In this document: positions 1-9,735 of the stretch, piece after piece
Layout of the letters: every line of letters begins with the position of its first letter
How positions within the stretch are numbered: the first letter of the stretch is position 1
Origin: Larix kaempferi
Lineage: Eukaryota; Streptophyta; Pinopsida; Pinales; Pinaceae
Length of the DNA stretch: 64,000 nt
Assembly (NCBI GenBank): GCA_027924585.1
Contig: BSBM01000442.1
Coordinates: 620,001 to 684,000, forward strand
Reading direction: 5' to 3'
Position numbers and translations under genes: made by a program
Notes under the pieces: model-generated
The model's input: only the letters and a program-made list of their open reading frames with translations
What the model was told of the DNA's origin: nothing
Databases searched by the model: none

Positions 1-255
1 TAAGTCATACCTGTCAAGACTTCTTGTAGTCTTCTTATGTAAGGCCTTAGCCTCAACTCCCCCTGAAACTTGATCTGGAGCTTAATTAGGGTTTTCTAGA
101 GAAACCCCTAAAGATTCAACCTTTGACTTTCACACTTCTCAATGGATGAAAGAATATGTCTTGCTGAGCTGATCAAACTAGCATACTTCAACTTTGGAAT
201 TTCCAAAATTTGACCCCTCAAAATTGCCTTTGAAACTTCTGGATCTTCTGGACAG

Positions 256-1042
256 GATCCCGAACTAGGGTTTGATGAAGCCCACCCTTCTGCCCAAACA
301 AAAGGTTCGATCCAAGGCTCTAAACTCTTATTTTTCTTAGGAGTTTCCAGCCGTGGTTACAGACTTCAAAAATTCCAACTTTTGCTGAAGCCCTAATTTT
401 CCATCTTTCCGATCAAAATCCCGAACTGGGGTTTGATCAAGCCCGGTCTTCCACCCAACCAAAAAATTCGATCTTGGTCTCTAAATTTCGATTTTTCTGA
501 GTAGCATTCAGCCATGGACTCCGATTCCAAAAATTCTAACTTTCTCCGAAACCCTAAATTCCGGAAGCCATGAATAAAGGTGCTCCAAAAATAATTCTGT
601 TTTGACAGAAATATGCACCTGATTGTTTCTGCTATAACTCTTAAAATTTTGCTCTACAGGGTCTGAAACCCTTTTTCTGCAGTAGCCTGACCTGTCATCT
701 TTCCATCCTGACAGGTCTGACCTCAATTGGGTTTTCTGAGAGAGAGTTATGCCAAGTGTCGCAACGTGACCTGTTTATGGGATAAAACAGGAGAGCGAAC
801 TTGTACGGACTTCCACGTGTCACTGGTTCACCTTCGGCCTCTGAAAAAGTTTCCTGAGATAGCTCGACCTGTTATATTTCCATCCTGATAGGTCTGACCT
901 CAATTGGACTCTCTGAGAGAGAGTTATGCCAAGTGTCGCAATGTGACCTGTTTATGGGATAAAACAGGAGATCGAACTTGTACGGCGTGCCACGTGTCAC
1001 TGGTTGAATTTCGGCCTCTAAAAAAGTTTCCTGAGATAGTGC
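256..1042 (-). repeat. Two pairs of direct repeats in the leader of element B
   Basis: A first pair of about 160 bp begins near 260 and 421, at 'ccgaactaggg' and 'ccgaactgggg'. A second, better conserved tandem pair begins at 689 and 866 with a period of 177 bp, at 'gacctgtcatctttccatcc' and 'gacctgttatatttccatcc'. Both pairs lie in the untranslated leader between the primer-binding site and the missing gag. No coding function is seen. Confidence 0.8.
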
Positions 1043-1398
1043 CATCTGTGTAATACCTGTCACTTTTTACGAAATTTCATTTGGAGCTTCCTAGCCCAAG
1101 TTATGACCTTTTTTCCTAGGTCACCTGAATTTGACTGAGATCTGGAAGAGGCAGAAACCCTAACTTGTACTGATCATAAATCACAAAGTACAACGAATTA
1201 GAGGTTGTCCTTTGGACACAAGGTACCTGGAGATTTAATCTTCGTCCTGTAACAATTTCAGATCCGAAAACTTCTCCAAAACGGATATATAGTGAAAGTG
1301 CTACGATGACTGGTTTTTGCTATGTAAAACCCTAACCTTCAAATTGTCGTAAGTAAAGGAAGTGTTGTTAGTGCCATACCTTGTCTTCCTTCAGGTTA

Positions 1399-1410
1399 GC
1401 TCTGATACCA
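1399..1410 (-). other. Primer-binding site of element B (initiator tRNA-Met type)
   Basis: The minus strand reads TGGTATCAGAGC directly after the LTR end. This is the standard complement of the plant initiator tRNA-Met 3' end, and it fixes the element's orientation. Confidence 0.9.
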
Positions 1411-2014
1411 TGTTAAAATTTAATATGCTAAGACAGAAAATATCAGCATTACAATCCATTTCACAATAATAGCATATACAGGATCACTGAAGAAACAACA
1501 AGCACAGCATAAACACAAGAGACAGAGATTTATCCTGGGAAACCCTCATGGGGTAGAAAACCCAGCAAAGCTTCCTCAATATAGATGACCAGCAATATAC
1601 AAAGATGAAACCCTGAGACATGATCTCCTCCTCCATAATAGCAGACCTCTCCTCCACAAGTGCGCTATCCTCAAGTGTGTGTGTCTATCAAATGAGGAAC
1701 ACACCTCCTCTATTTATACACTACACTGACATGTATTTTACACAGGTACACGTAGGCTCGTATTTAACCACTGGGTTAAATACCCCACTACAACTAACTG
1801 GGCCGACCCCTCTAGGGTGGTCTAATAACCCTTTGACCCACACGACACATACAGGGCCGACCCCCACTAAGGAAGTCTAATAACCCGAATTACCACATTC
1901 TGACGGAGGAATAAACATCTCCGGATATACAATAAGATCTTCATGGAGGAATGAAACATCTCCGGAATAATAAAGTACAAATATAATATTCTTTGAAGTT
2001 ACAATATCTCAACA
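1411..2014 (-). repeat. 5' LTR of element B (604 bp)
   Basis: TG...CA termini. On the minus strand a TATAAATA box lies at 1718-1711, followed by a region homologous to the R/U5 part of the A LTR (the stretch meaning 'gggtttcccaggataaatct'). The lower-coordinate end abuts a tRNA-Met primer-binding site. A related solo LTR lies at 55297-55890. Confidence 0.85.
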
Positions 2015-5000
2015 ATCTGATGATATCCAGAAAAACCATCAGTAAAAGAATAGGCCTCATTCCCTCCAACATTATCAAGCACTTCATCTGTGAAAGGAGT
2101 AGGGAATGGGTCGTGCATGCAAGCATCATTCAATTTTCTGAGATCAACACAAATCCTGATTTCACCCTTCACTTTTTTGTCTTGAACGACCATGAGACTA
2201 ATCCATTCTGATTCCTCAACAGGTTCAATGATTCCTGCTTCAAGCATCTTATCCAGCTCTGCGCATACTCTTTCCTTGTAGCACAGGTTTAGTCTGTACG
2301 GTCTCTGCTTTGCAGGCTTTGTGCCTAGCTTCAAAGGTATTTTCATGACTCCTAGGTCTCCCAGAATTCCTTTCATTTCTGTAAATTTTGTCGGAAACAG
2401 CTCCTGATACTCATGTAAGGTATCTGCGATCTCTGCAACAGTCTGATCGTCCCAATAATCTCTGATTGCTGCGAACTTCGGTTCTTCTTTTGTGCTAATA
2501 TTCACCTTCTGTGTTTTTACTGGTCCGCTCATATCTAGGATTTCTAACAAAGGTCCTTCTACGTCGCGCACACCCTCCGATTCTGGTATGTTTATGTTGC
2601 GTGGATCATCATCATCATCATCTTCATTTCGATCATCAATGTATTCAGCTAGGTTGTAACACTCGATAAGGTGTTCTTCATGTTTCTTCCATTCCGACTG
2701 TAGGTTCGCAGAAAAGGTATCTGCCCCAATGAATTCCTCCAATGTCATATTTCTGTGAGGACAGTCTTTCCTGAATATGCATTCCTTAATTATTTGCAAT
2801 GCCTCATGGATCAGCGGGTTCTCGTCCTCAAAGATGAAGTCCTTCTGGAAGTTGGCAATCAACATTTCCCAATCAATAGTTTTGCTGCGCAACTCCAGGT
2901 CTAGGTACATTTCTTCGTAATGTCATCCACCAAGGTATGCACGAACAGGTGCACCCATTCTTCTCATGGCCTTTCCGCCCATGCCTGTGAATAGACTTCA
3001 ATATGCTGACTAGGATCTCTCTATCCATTAAACTTCTGAAAGGGTAAAGTAACCCTGTCGGCAAACCAAATCTGCATCTTAATCTTGCATTGGTCCAAAG
3101 TGGTCAATGTCTTCTTGTGTGCATTCCACCATCTGGCGAGTGTGTCACATAGTGCCATATCCAATGCTGGTAATCAGTGCTCATCTACAATAGCTGCAAT
3201 GTATTCTTGGATGAAAGTATAAACATTAGCAGAACCATCATATGTGGGAATAGGATTTACCTCTTTCCCGATCCAGCGCAATGATTTCGTAACCTGTCCG
3301 CACCTTCTTGCTGATACTTCATGCATCCGACTTTGCCAATTTTCCATCCCTGCCTCTGAATCAGAGACACAGGAGCTGTCACATCTCCAACTGAGTGTGC
3401 CATCTGCGGTAGGATTAATGTAATCTTCTTGGTTCACTATGAGCTGTTACAGTTTGTCCAAGTCTTGAGCCTTGGATTCCTCCTGAATCAGATCGTTGTA
3501 TCTGTCACCATCTGTAGGATCCAACGGTGCGATGACCCTAAGATGATTTCCCTCAAATATCATCTTCTTTGTCTTTAAGTTGATAATAGCCAAGTTATCC
3601 ATAGCCCAAGCAATTCCTAGCAATGCAGGAAAAGGCTGACTATCATCCACGATCTCGATAACTTCAAAGTCTATATGACTTTGGACTCCATCGATGTCGA
3701 CTATTACGTCAGCTAACTGGCCAAAAGGTATGACTTTCTCTTGGTTGGCCATTCTTAACTGGATAGGTGACCATGACAACTTTGGTCGACCCATCTGCTG
3801 CCATGTCTACTCAGTTAAGACATTTACTTATGATCCCAGGTCAAGGATGACTTCATCCATTTCAAAATCTCCAATCTGCGCGGTAAGCCTCATTTCTCGG
3901 CCTGTTCTTTTATGTTTCCTTATGTGATGAACTACGCTATCAGAAGCCTCTGTTCCGATTTGTGGCTCATACTGGTTTATGAGCTTCTGCAACTCAACTA
4001 TGGCATTTTCACTTTTAAGTAGCTTCATGCAGCTTCGCAAGAACTGCGCAACGGAGGTGCTGACATCCATCACAGTGCTTGTTTTGTCATAGGCCGCTGG
4101 CATGTCTTCAACATGCAGTGCTTGACTGCGCAACGGGATCCTCTGTGTTTCGGTTGCTGGCTCTCTGAAGGTATCCCGCGCGTTGATAAAGACTTCTTTA
4201 TTCTTTTTTAAGTCAAGAGCAGGTATTTTTCCCGGAGCTTTCCTTATCCATACTGTCTCAAGAGGAGACTGCTTTGTGTGAGCCTCCCCTAACATGGAAG
4301 CTTCTGCTCCCCTATCGCGGCCTGTCTGAGCGCCACTGCGCGTGACCACGTTGATGCTTGGGTCTGCTTGTCTTTTCTCTACTGCGATCCACTGGGCGTT
4401 CGTGTTTGGTGCGTCCGTCCGTCTTCTTTTCTGCATTTCCACCTCTAGTATTGGGAAATCTTCAATAACATGCTCAAATGATTTACAATAATTGTACGTA
4501 GTGCATGGGTTAACACAATCTCTGGATACGTGACCTGGCTAGACACAATTATAACAAATGACCTGGCCACGGCCTCTCCCCTACGTCGGGCCAACATTTC
4601 TTCCTCTGCCACGGCATCCACCACCACGACCTCTGTATCCTCCTTGGTCATATTGTGCATTCTCTTGTTTCAGCTGGGTGTCTTCTTGTACACGGTACAA
4701 GCCAGCGCCTCTCATTGAGTCCATATCCCGTTTTCTTTCATTCATTAGTTCATATGCACGGTAGTTGGATTCATCATGTCCAACTAATTTACAGAAATTG
4801 CAATATAAATTTTTAAGTGTTTTGACATATTTCTGTATAAGATAGCAGTCTTCAGGTCTGTGTCCTGTGGTTCTACAAATTTCACACCATGGGGCCTAAT
4901 TCTGATTTAATGGGTTGGGCGCACCACTATTAAGATAGTCGTGGAATAATGGGTAATGCTCCTGGTCATGGCCTTCTCCTTTACAACCTGTACACCAGAA

Positions 5001-5945
5001 CTCATGTCTAGGTTCATACCTTTGTTCTTTGCCATTCTTCATGCTTTGCAACTCTAGTGTCAGGGTGGTCAGCTGGTTCTGGATCTGAGACATCCCAGAA
5101 CTAGTCTCACCAATCGGCGAAGCTTCTAGCTTCGTTGCGATCTCCAAGGCCTCTTCCTGCGACTCAACCTTCTACTGCATCAATGGTAATCTAATATGGG
5201 GCAACAGCGCAGCAATGAACCATTCCTTGTGTTGTTCCGGAGTTATAACAAAGCTTACTTGGTCTAATAGGGTCTTGAACTTCTGATCAAACTCCCAAAC
5301 CATTTCAGTCGGTTTCTGCTCTATTTCCTTCAACTCTGTTATACGCTGAGCTTCAGATTTAGGTTTCTTGAACTCAGCCACGTGCGCAGCTTTAATTTCT
5401 GCGAGGGTTCGTGGTTGTGTGGTTGAGTACTTCATAAACCAATGTAATGCTCTGTCTCTAAAAGTGGTGATGAGTTATACTCTCTTCACTGCATCATCCT
5501 GGATTTGTCTTACATTCCATACGGATTCACAAAGAAACCAATGCTGATCAGGGTCTTCTAGGCTAGTTCCTTTGAATATTGGTAGCTTCATATCCATGTT
5601 TTCCATTGTGCTACTAGGTGGTGGAGCACCTAAATTAGTGCGCGGCTACTGTAAAGGGCTCTGTGCAGTGAAAACAAATGGGACTATCGGGAGAGATGGA
5701 CTGGGCTGAGTATTCTGCGGGGTGGGATGCGTAGCGGGTGGGTTTTGAGATAATGGTGGTACGGTCTTTGCAATGGGTGGGTTCTCAGGGTTAAATGGCG
5801 GTGCGACTTTGTTTTCAATGTTACACGGGATCTCAGTATCAATATGGAGTCCAAGGCCTCCAAGATTCTTATTAAATTTATATCTCTTGCCACTTCTAAG
5901 ATTATGTGTTTCTTCGTCCGAATCACTAAATATACTATTTACCAT
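2015..5945 (-). pseudogene. gag-protease-(gag-like)-RT polyprotein of gypsy element F, decayed and truncated
   Basis: One frame is readable from 5945 to about 2912 despite several stops, then shifts by one base into the RT frame. In order: a linker with NLRSGKRY; a Pro-rich stretch; a Retrotrans_gag-type domain (about 5590-5120); a run of CCHC-like knuckles (CEICRTTGHRPEDC about 4880-4840, CYNC..PGHVSRDC about 4560-4520, plus at least two with Tyr for the last Cys); a protease with DLGS in place of the usual D(S/T)G (about 3830) and LLGIAWAMD (about 3610); a second gag-like helical region (about 3260-2760); an acidic stretch with DDDDDD; then RT with GEIRICVDLRKLND and SFTDGFSGYHQI. RT stops at 2015, where element B is inserted. 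Not functional. Confidence 0.85.
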
Positions 5946-5961
5946 GACAAACTTAAGAATA

Positions 5962-6471
5962 TTACTGCATTCTTAAAATACCTTTCTCAGCTAACAGCAT
6001 CTTAATGTATAGACTGAGATTGTTCAGTAGCTTACTTTGGAATCCTCCGAAAAAATATGCTTCTACTTGGCTGTAGGATTTGAGTGTGTCTACAGCAAAT
6101 TCTATTACGAAGCCTTCTAGCATATGATCGACCCAAAAATCAACTATGCGTGTCAACGGGCTATCTATTGCTTTGAGTTGTGCTATGAGGTCAGGAGTCC
6201 ACTCTGTAGGAACTCCTCCTTGAAAACAGGTTTTCTTTTCTGCGAGCCGCGAGATCCACGCATGTAGCTCGTTGGGAAATGATGGCCAGAAAATATCGTG
6301 GATATCTTCCCATAGATATCTATCTGACCACTGTGCGTCAGATAGATGCGGATGTCTATTCTCTTGCCTTGCAAAGTCTCTTCTCGTCTTGTCCCACCAA
6401 GCTTGGATTTCTGTCTTTTCAGGATGCCAGTTGTCAGAGCCTTCTGGGAACTGGTATTCTTCGTCACACAT
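5962..6471 (-). CDS. ORF1 of gypsy element F, unknown function (169 aa)
   Basis: This is an uninterrupted frame starting MCDEEYQFPEG and ending at TAA 5962. It lies directly after the primer-binding site and before the gag frame, which starts in another frame at 5945. It is rich in Trp and acidic residues (for example IQAWWDKTRRDFARQENR and LWEDIHDIFWPSFPNE). I see no zinc knuckle, protease or known catalytic motif. Some large plant gypsy elements of the Tat/Ogre group carry an extra ORF before gag, and this could be an equivalent; that link is inference. It could also be the N-terminal part of a gag that was later frameshifted. Confidence 0.6.
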   Translation of the reverse strand: MCDEEYQFPEGSDNWHPEKTEIQAWWDKTRRDFARQENRHPHLSDAQWSDRYLWEDIHDIFWPSFPNELHAWISRLAEKKTCFQGGVPTEWTPDLIAQLKAIDSPLTRIVDFWVDHMLEGFVIEFAVDTLKSYSQVEAYFFGGFQSKLLNNLSLYIKMLLAEKGILRMQ

Positions 6472-6499
6472 TACGGTTGCAACTCATCACAGATTCTAG

Positions 6500-6516
6500 C
6501 ACGGCAACGGAACTAT
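6500..6516 (-). other. Probable primer-binding site of element F (degenerate)
   Basis: The minus strand reads aGTTCCGTTGCCGTGC just after the LTR end. The core CCGTTGCCG agrees with plant tRNA-Asp-type primer sites, but flanking bases do not, so either the site has decayed or another tRNA is used. The ATG of ORF1 follows within about 30 bases. Confidence 0.45.
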
Positions 6517-6517
6517 T

Positions 6518-8532
6518 TGTTGGCTATAACTGACCCAGAGGTTTTCTTAGAAACCCAGGTTCTTTGCAGTTTCCCTTTGACCAAAAAAACCCCTTCGCAC
6601 CGGCCCTTTCGGCAAAAACCTGTGAGCAGGTTGAGGTCTCACCCGAGGTGTATCTATGGGGTACTACGGAATCAGATTTCCACAGTAAGTGATAAGTTGC
6701 TTCGACGGACGTACTGCGCAACACAACAGATGATATGTGCTATGAGGTGAGACTGCACAGCGATGGGAAACGCTACGGTCCACACCACTATACTCTTCTA
6801 CCACGGGACTTCTACTGAAGCTATAAACAATCCAACTTTATTCTATACTTGAATTATCTTGAACACTCAAGGCCCTGAAACGAATATCACTCATCCACTC
6901 GTTCAGGCACTTAACCGACTATTCTTCTAACATTCATTCGTTAACTCGGGGTGCTACGATTTGACCGTATATGACTATACAATCCAACTGTTAAGCATTC
7001 GTATATTGCGTATAAGAAAGTTTCTAGTTAAATGACTGATCCGCTATCTTCAAGCACAACATTAAATGTTCATCGTTCATCTGTTCATGTAGAACCTAAC
7101 ATATCATTTCCATACTTCTTCTGAAGGCAAATGCATATCAAAGTTCTCTCATAACAGCATGCAAGGAAACATCTAGACATTCATTTATAGGAAATACAGT
7201 TCAGCATTCATTTATAAATCACAATCACACAACACGAGATTTAACGTGGTTCACTCCCCTGGCTGGGAAGCTACGTCCACAAGAACAGTTGGTAATATAT
7301 TTCTTTAAAAGGGATGGGGACAACCGTTCTTAGTCTGCGCACTCAGCTGCAAACTCTCCTTCCTCTCAGATAGGTCTCTGCTCACACAGCTGTAGAACCT
7401 TTACAATCTTCTTAGCTCAGAGAGATTTTATGATACAACAACAAAGTAATCCCCAAAACATAACCACATAGTAACCCCATCCCATACAAAATTGTCTTCT
7501 TAAATAGATCATGCCTCTAAGGTCATGTCTTTACAAAGCCGAAGACCTAAACCCAAAAACCCTTAGGGTTTACAAAACTACGTCGGTTTCCCTAAACCAA
7601 CTTGCTGGCATCTGGTAGTGTCTACTTCATCGTGGCGGTTATCCATGTCTTCATTCTGTCGCTACCGGCCTCCCTGTCACATGCGTGCCAACATATCTCT
7701 TTCACAGAACCGTTCATCTCTAACGGTTTCTCCCATCAGGCATGCCAAGACGTCGCTTTCCTCAACAAACTCGTGCATTGCCTGCCTTCCTGATTTGCTC
7801 GTTCCCGCCGCTTGGCACTCCTGGAGCATCTTTCCAAAATTAGACCATTACTGGTCCATCCGATACCTACACCTGATCCTTGTCCAGCACTCCGCTTTGC
7901 TGGCTCCACGTGTCCTGACTGCTTCACAGCACTGCCTCCTCGCAGCACTGGTCTTCGCAGTGCTTCCAAAATTCAAATGCTGCACATAGCTTTGCAGCCT
8001 GATCAAAACTTGGATGCTGCGCACAGCTCCGCAGCATCTTCAATACTTAGACAAAATTATATTTATGAGTTGCGCTCAGCTCAGCTTTCCCTACTTATCA
8101 AAAAGGTGTTACCAAAACTTTGTCCCAACCTGGGCCCAACAAAATAGTTTCCTGCTTTGTAAACTGACCTCTAATTTGGAATCTGCACCCTTTGGGATGT
8201 CTCATGATTTGTTAACTAACGTTCTTTTGGAAACTGAGCCCTCCCTTGGCTTTTATGGATGTTTCTACTTTTCTTCTTTTGGCAACTTCTTACACCTTCC
8301 CTGCTTTTCACCTTTTGTTATTTTCTTGCCTCCAATTCCATTTTAGCAACCTTATCCTCATGAGGGCGCCCTCTTGGACCACTTGCTCAAAATTTAGGAA
8401 TTATTATTTATACTAGACTTAGGATAAATTTTATTCGAAGAATGCAAAGAACAAAATAAATGTATCTCCTTAGGGTTTATTTTGTCCCCTTTGCCCATAG
8501 AAACTAAATGAGCAAAAATTGGGGACATGACA
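6518..8532 (-). repeat. 5' LTR of gypsy element F (about 2.0 kb)
   Basis: TG...CA termini. The minus-strand start TGTCATGTCCCC is typical of plant gypsy LTRs. The section around 7225-7290 carries the common LTR string meaning 'acgtggttcactcccctggc'. Downstream on the minus strand is a sequence sharing the core CCGTTGCCG with tRNA-Asp-type primer sites (about 6500-6515). No ORF of note lies in it; the short frames are incidental. The right boundary is supported because copia coding sequence starts immediately after it. Confidence 0.7.
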
Positions 8533-8789
8533 CAATACAATTGTCCAAACATAATGTGTTTTACATAAAAAGTAGACACATTGACACTCGTTATCACTTT
8601 ATACGTGAGTTAGTCTATAATGGAGAGATAACTTTGTTGTTTTGTGGCTATAAGGAGCAATTGGATGATATGTTTACCAAACCTTTGGGAACATTTTCAT
8701 TTGATTTTTAGAGAAAGCACTTAGGAATTGATAGTGTTGAGAATTTTAATATCCCAATTTTGACCCTATTGCATTAAAATTGTAAATGA
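8533..8789 (+). pseudogene. Copia remnant G: C-terminal end of RNase H plus 3' flank
   Basis: The plus strand reads a degenerate copia pol terminus, with SRHIDTRYHFIRELV, then CGYKEQLDDMFTKPLG and RKHLGID, up to about 8735. These are the family's usual final motifs (SKHID.RYHF, ADIFTK). The left part is cut off by gypsy element F at 8533 and the rest lies beyond it. The 3' flank (8736-8789) is interrupted by copia A at 8790 and resumes at 13750. The frame contains a stop after FDF. Confidence 0.8.
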
Positions 8790-9353
8790 TGTTGAAATAT
8801 TGTAACTTCGAAGAATATTCTATTGTATTTTATTATTGTAATTTATTCGAAGATGTTTTATTCCTCTGTCAGGATGTTATTATTGTATTTCGTCATCATA
8901 GAGTCATGAGGTAAATCCTCCTTTGTAAGTTGGGGCATTAGATCCCCCTAGAGTCATTTGTATTAGGGTTATTTAGTCTCCTAGAGGAGTCAGCTTAGTC
9001 AAGTTTAGTTGGGGCTGACCTAGTTAGTGAAAAACTCAATTGGAAGATAAAGTATAAATAGGAGTGATGTGTTCCTCATTTGGACACACACACTCACTTG
9101 TGTAATTCATATAGGAGAGAGAGAGATAGAGATATCTGCAAGGAGAAGGATCACTTGTTTGGGGTTTTGTCTTTGTACTTTTGATCATCTATATTGAGGA
9201 AGTTTTGTTGGGTTTTCTTCCCCTAGAGGGTTTCCCAGGATAAATATGTGTCTATCTTGTGATTGTGTTTCTTTCAATGATCTTGTATATGATATTATTA
9301 TGAAATTGAATTGAATACTAATGTTATATATCTTAGCATATTGAATCTTAACA
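8790..9353 (+). repeat. 5' LTR of copia A (564 bp)
   Basis: TG...CA ends (tgttgaaatattg ... cttaaca). TATAAATA at 9053-9060 is the likely promoter TATA box, and a GA-rich tract lies near 9115-9135. It has about 15 bases more than the 3' LTR near 8850 (cgaagatgttttatt). Confidence 0.95.
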
Positions 9354-9365
9354 TGGTATCATAGA
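9354..9365 (+). other. Primer-binding site of copia A (tRNA-Met type, mutated)
   Basis: tggtatcataga directly follows the 5' LTR. The first eight bases match the usual TGGTATCAGAGC and the rest has mutated. Confidence 0.85.
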
Positions 9366-9735
9366 TACCCTAAATAGGACAGCTTTCACAAGGTGAAACT
9401 CTCTCTCTTCTCCCTCCGGCAAGAAATTAGGGTTTCTGTCAAAGTTGGAATTTTGGAAATCTGATTGCATAGAAAGTTGTTCCTCCCTAGGGTGCATCTA
9501 TTGATCCCTAGATCAAAATTTTTGAGTGGGTATATCTCCGGTAAATTCAAACCCTATTTTGACTTTGGACCAGAAAACTGCAGATCGGAATTTCGCAAGT
9601 CAATTTTGAGGGGTGAAAATTTGGAATCTCCAGAAACAAAGTGTACCAGTCAATTCACCTCATTCAAGCGCATATCCTAGTAAGTTCAGTTTTTCATTTT
9701 GAGAAATTTCATTTTTTGGTGACCTCCTGGATAAT

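Larger units (their letters stand above)
1..2014 (-). mobile_element. LTR retrotransposon B, 5' LTR and leader only (runs off left edge)
   Basis: The element reads leftwards. Its 5' LTR is at 1411-2014, its primer-binding site at 1399-1410, and 1-1410 is non-coding leader, so gag and pol lie outside the window. The LTR has TG...CA ends. On the minus strand it begins with a TGTTGAgATATTGTAACTTC-like sequence closely related to the LTRs of copia element A at 8790 and 13196, so B is probably the same broad copia family. It interrupts the gypsy RT of element F directly after the motif SFTDGFSGYHQI. The 5 bases next to the LTR are atctg (2015-2019); the matching copy would lie left of the window. 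Family assignment is inference because no coding sequence is visible. Confidence 0.8.
2015..8532 (-). mobile_element. Ty3/gypsy retrotransposon F, 5' half (LTR, ORF1, gag-pro-RT start)
   Basis: The minus-strand element runs from its 5' LTR (6518-8532) through an upstream ORF (6471-5962) and a gag-protease-RT frame (5945-2015), where element B cuts it off. The LTR begins TGTCATGTCCCC on the minus strand and ends CA next to a degenerate primer site. It was inserted into the RNase H gene of copia remnant G; the bases next to the LTR are caata (8533-8537), and the partner copy lies outside the window. The distal RT, RNase H, integrase and 3' LTR are missing here. Confidence 0.8.

Noticed and set aside
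4445-4660. Minus-strand 71-codon frame and plus-strand frames over the knuckle region of F
   Set aside because: They overlap, in other frames, the gag polyprotein, which has recognisable motifs.
8508-8711. Plus-strand ORF taken as starting at 8508
   Set aside because: Its first eight codons lie in the LTR of gypsy F; only the part from 8533 is genuine copia sequence.
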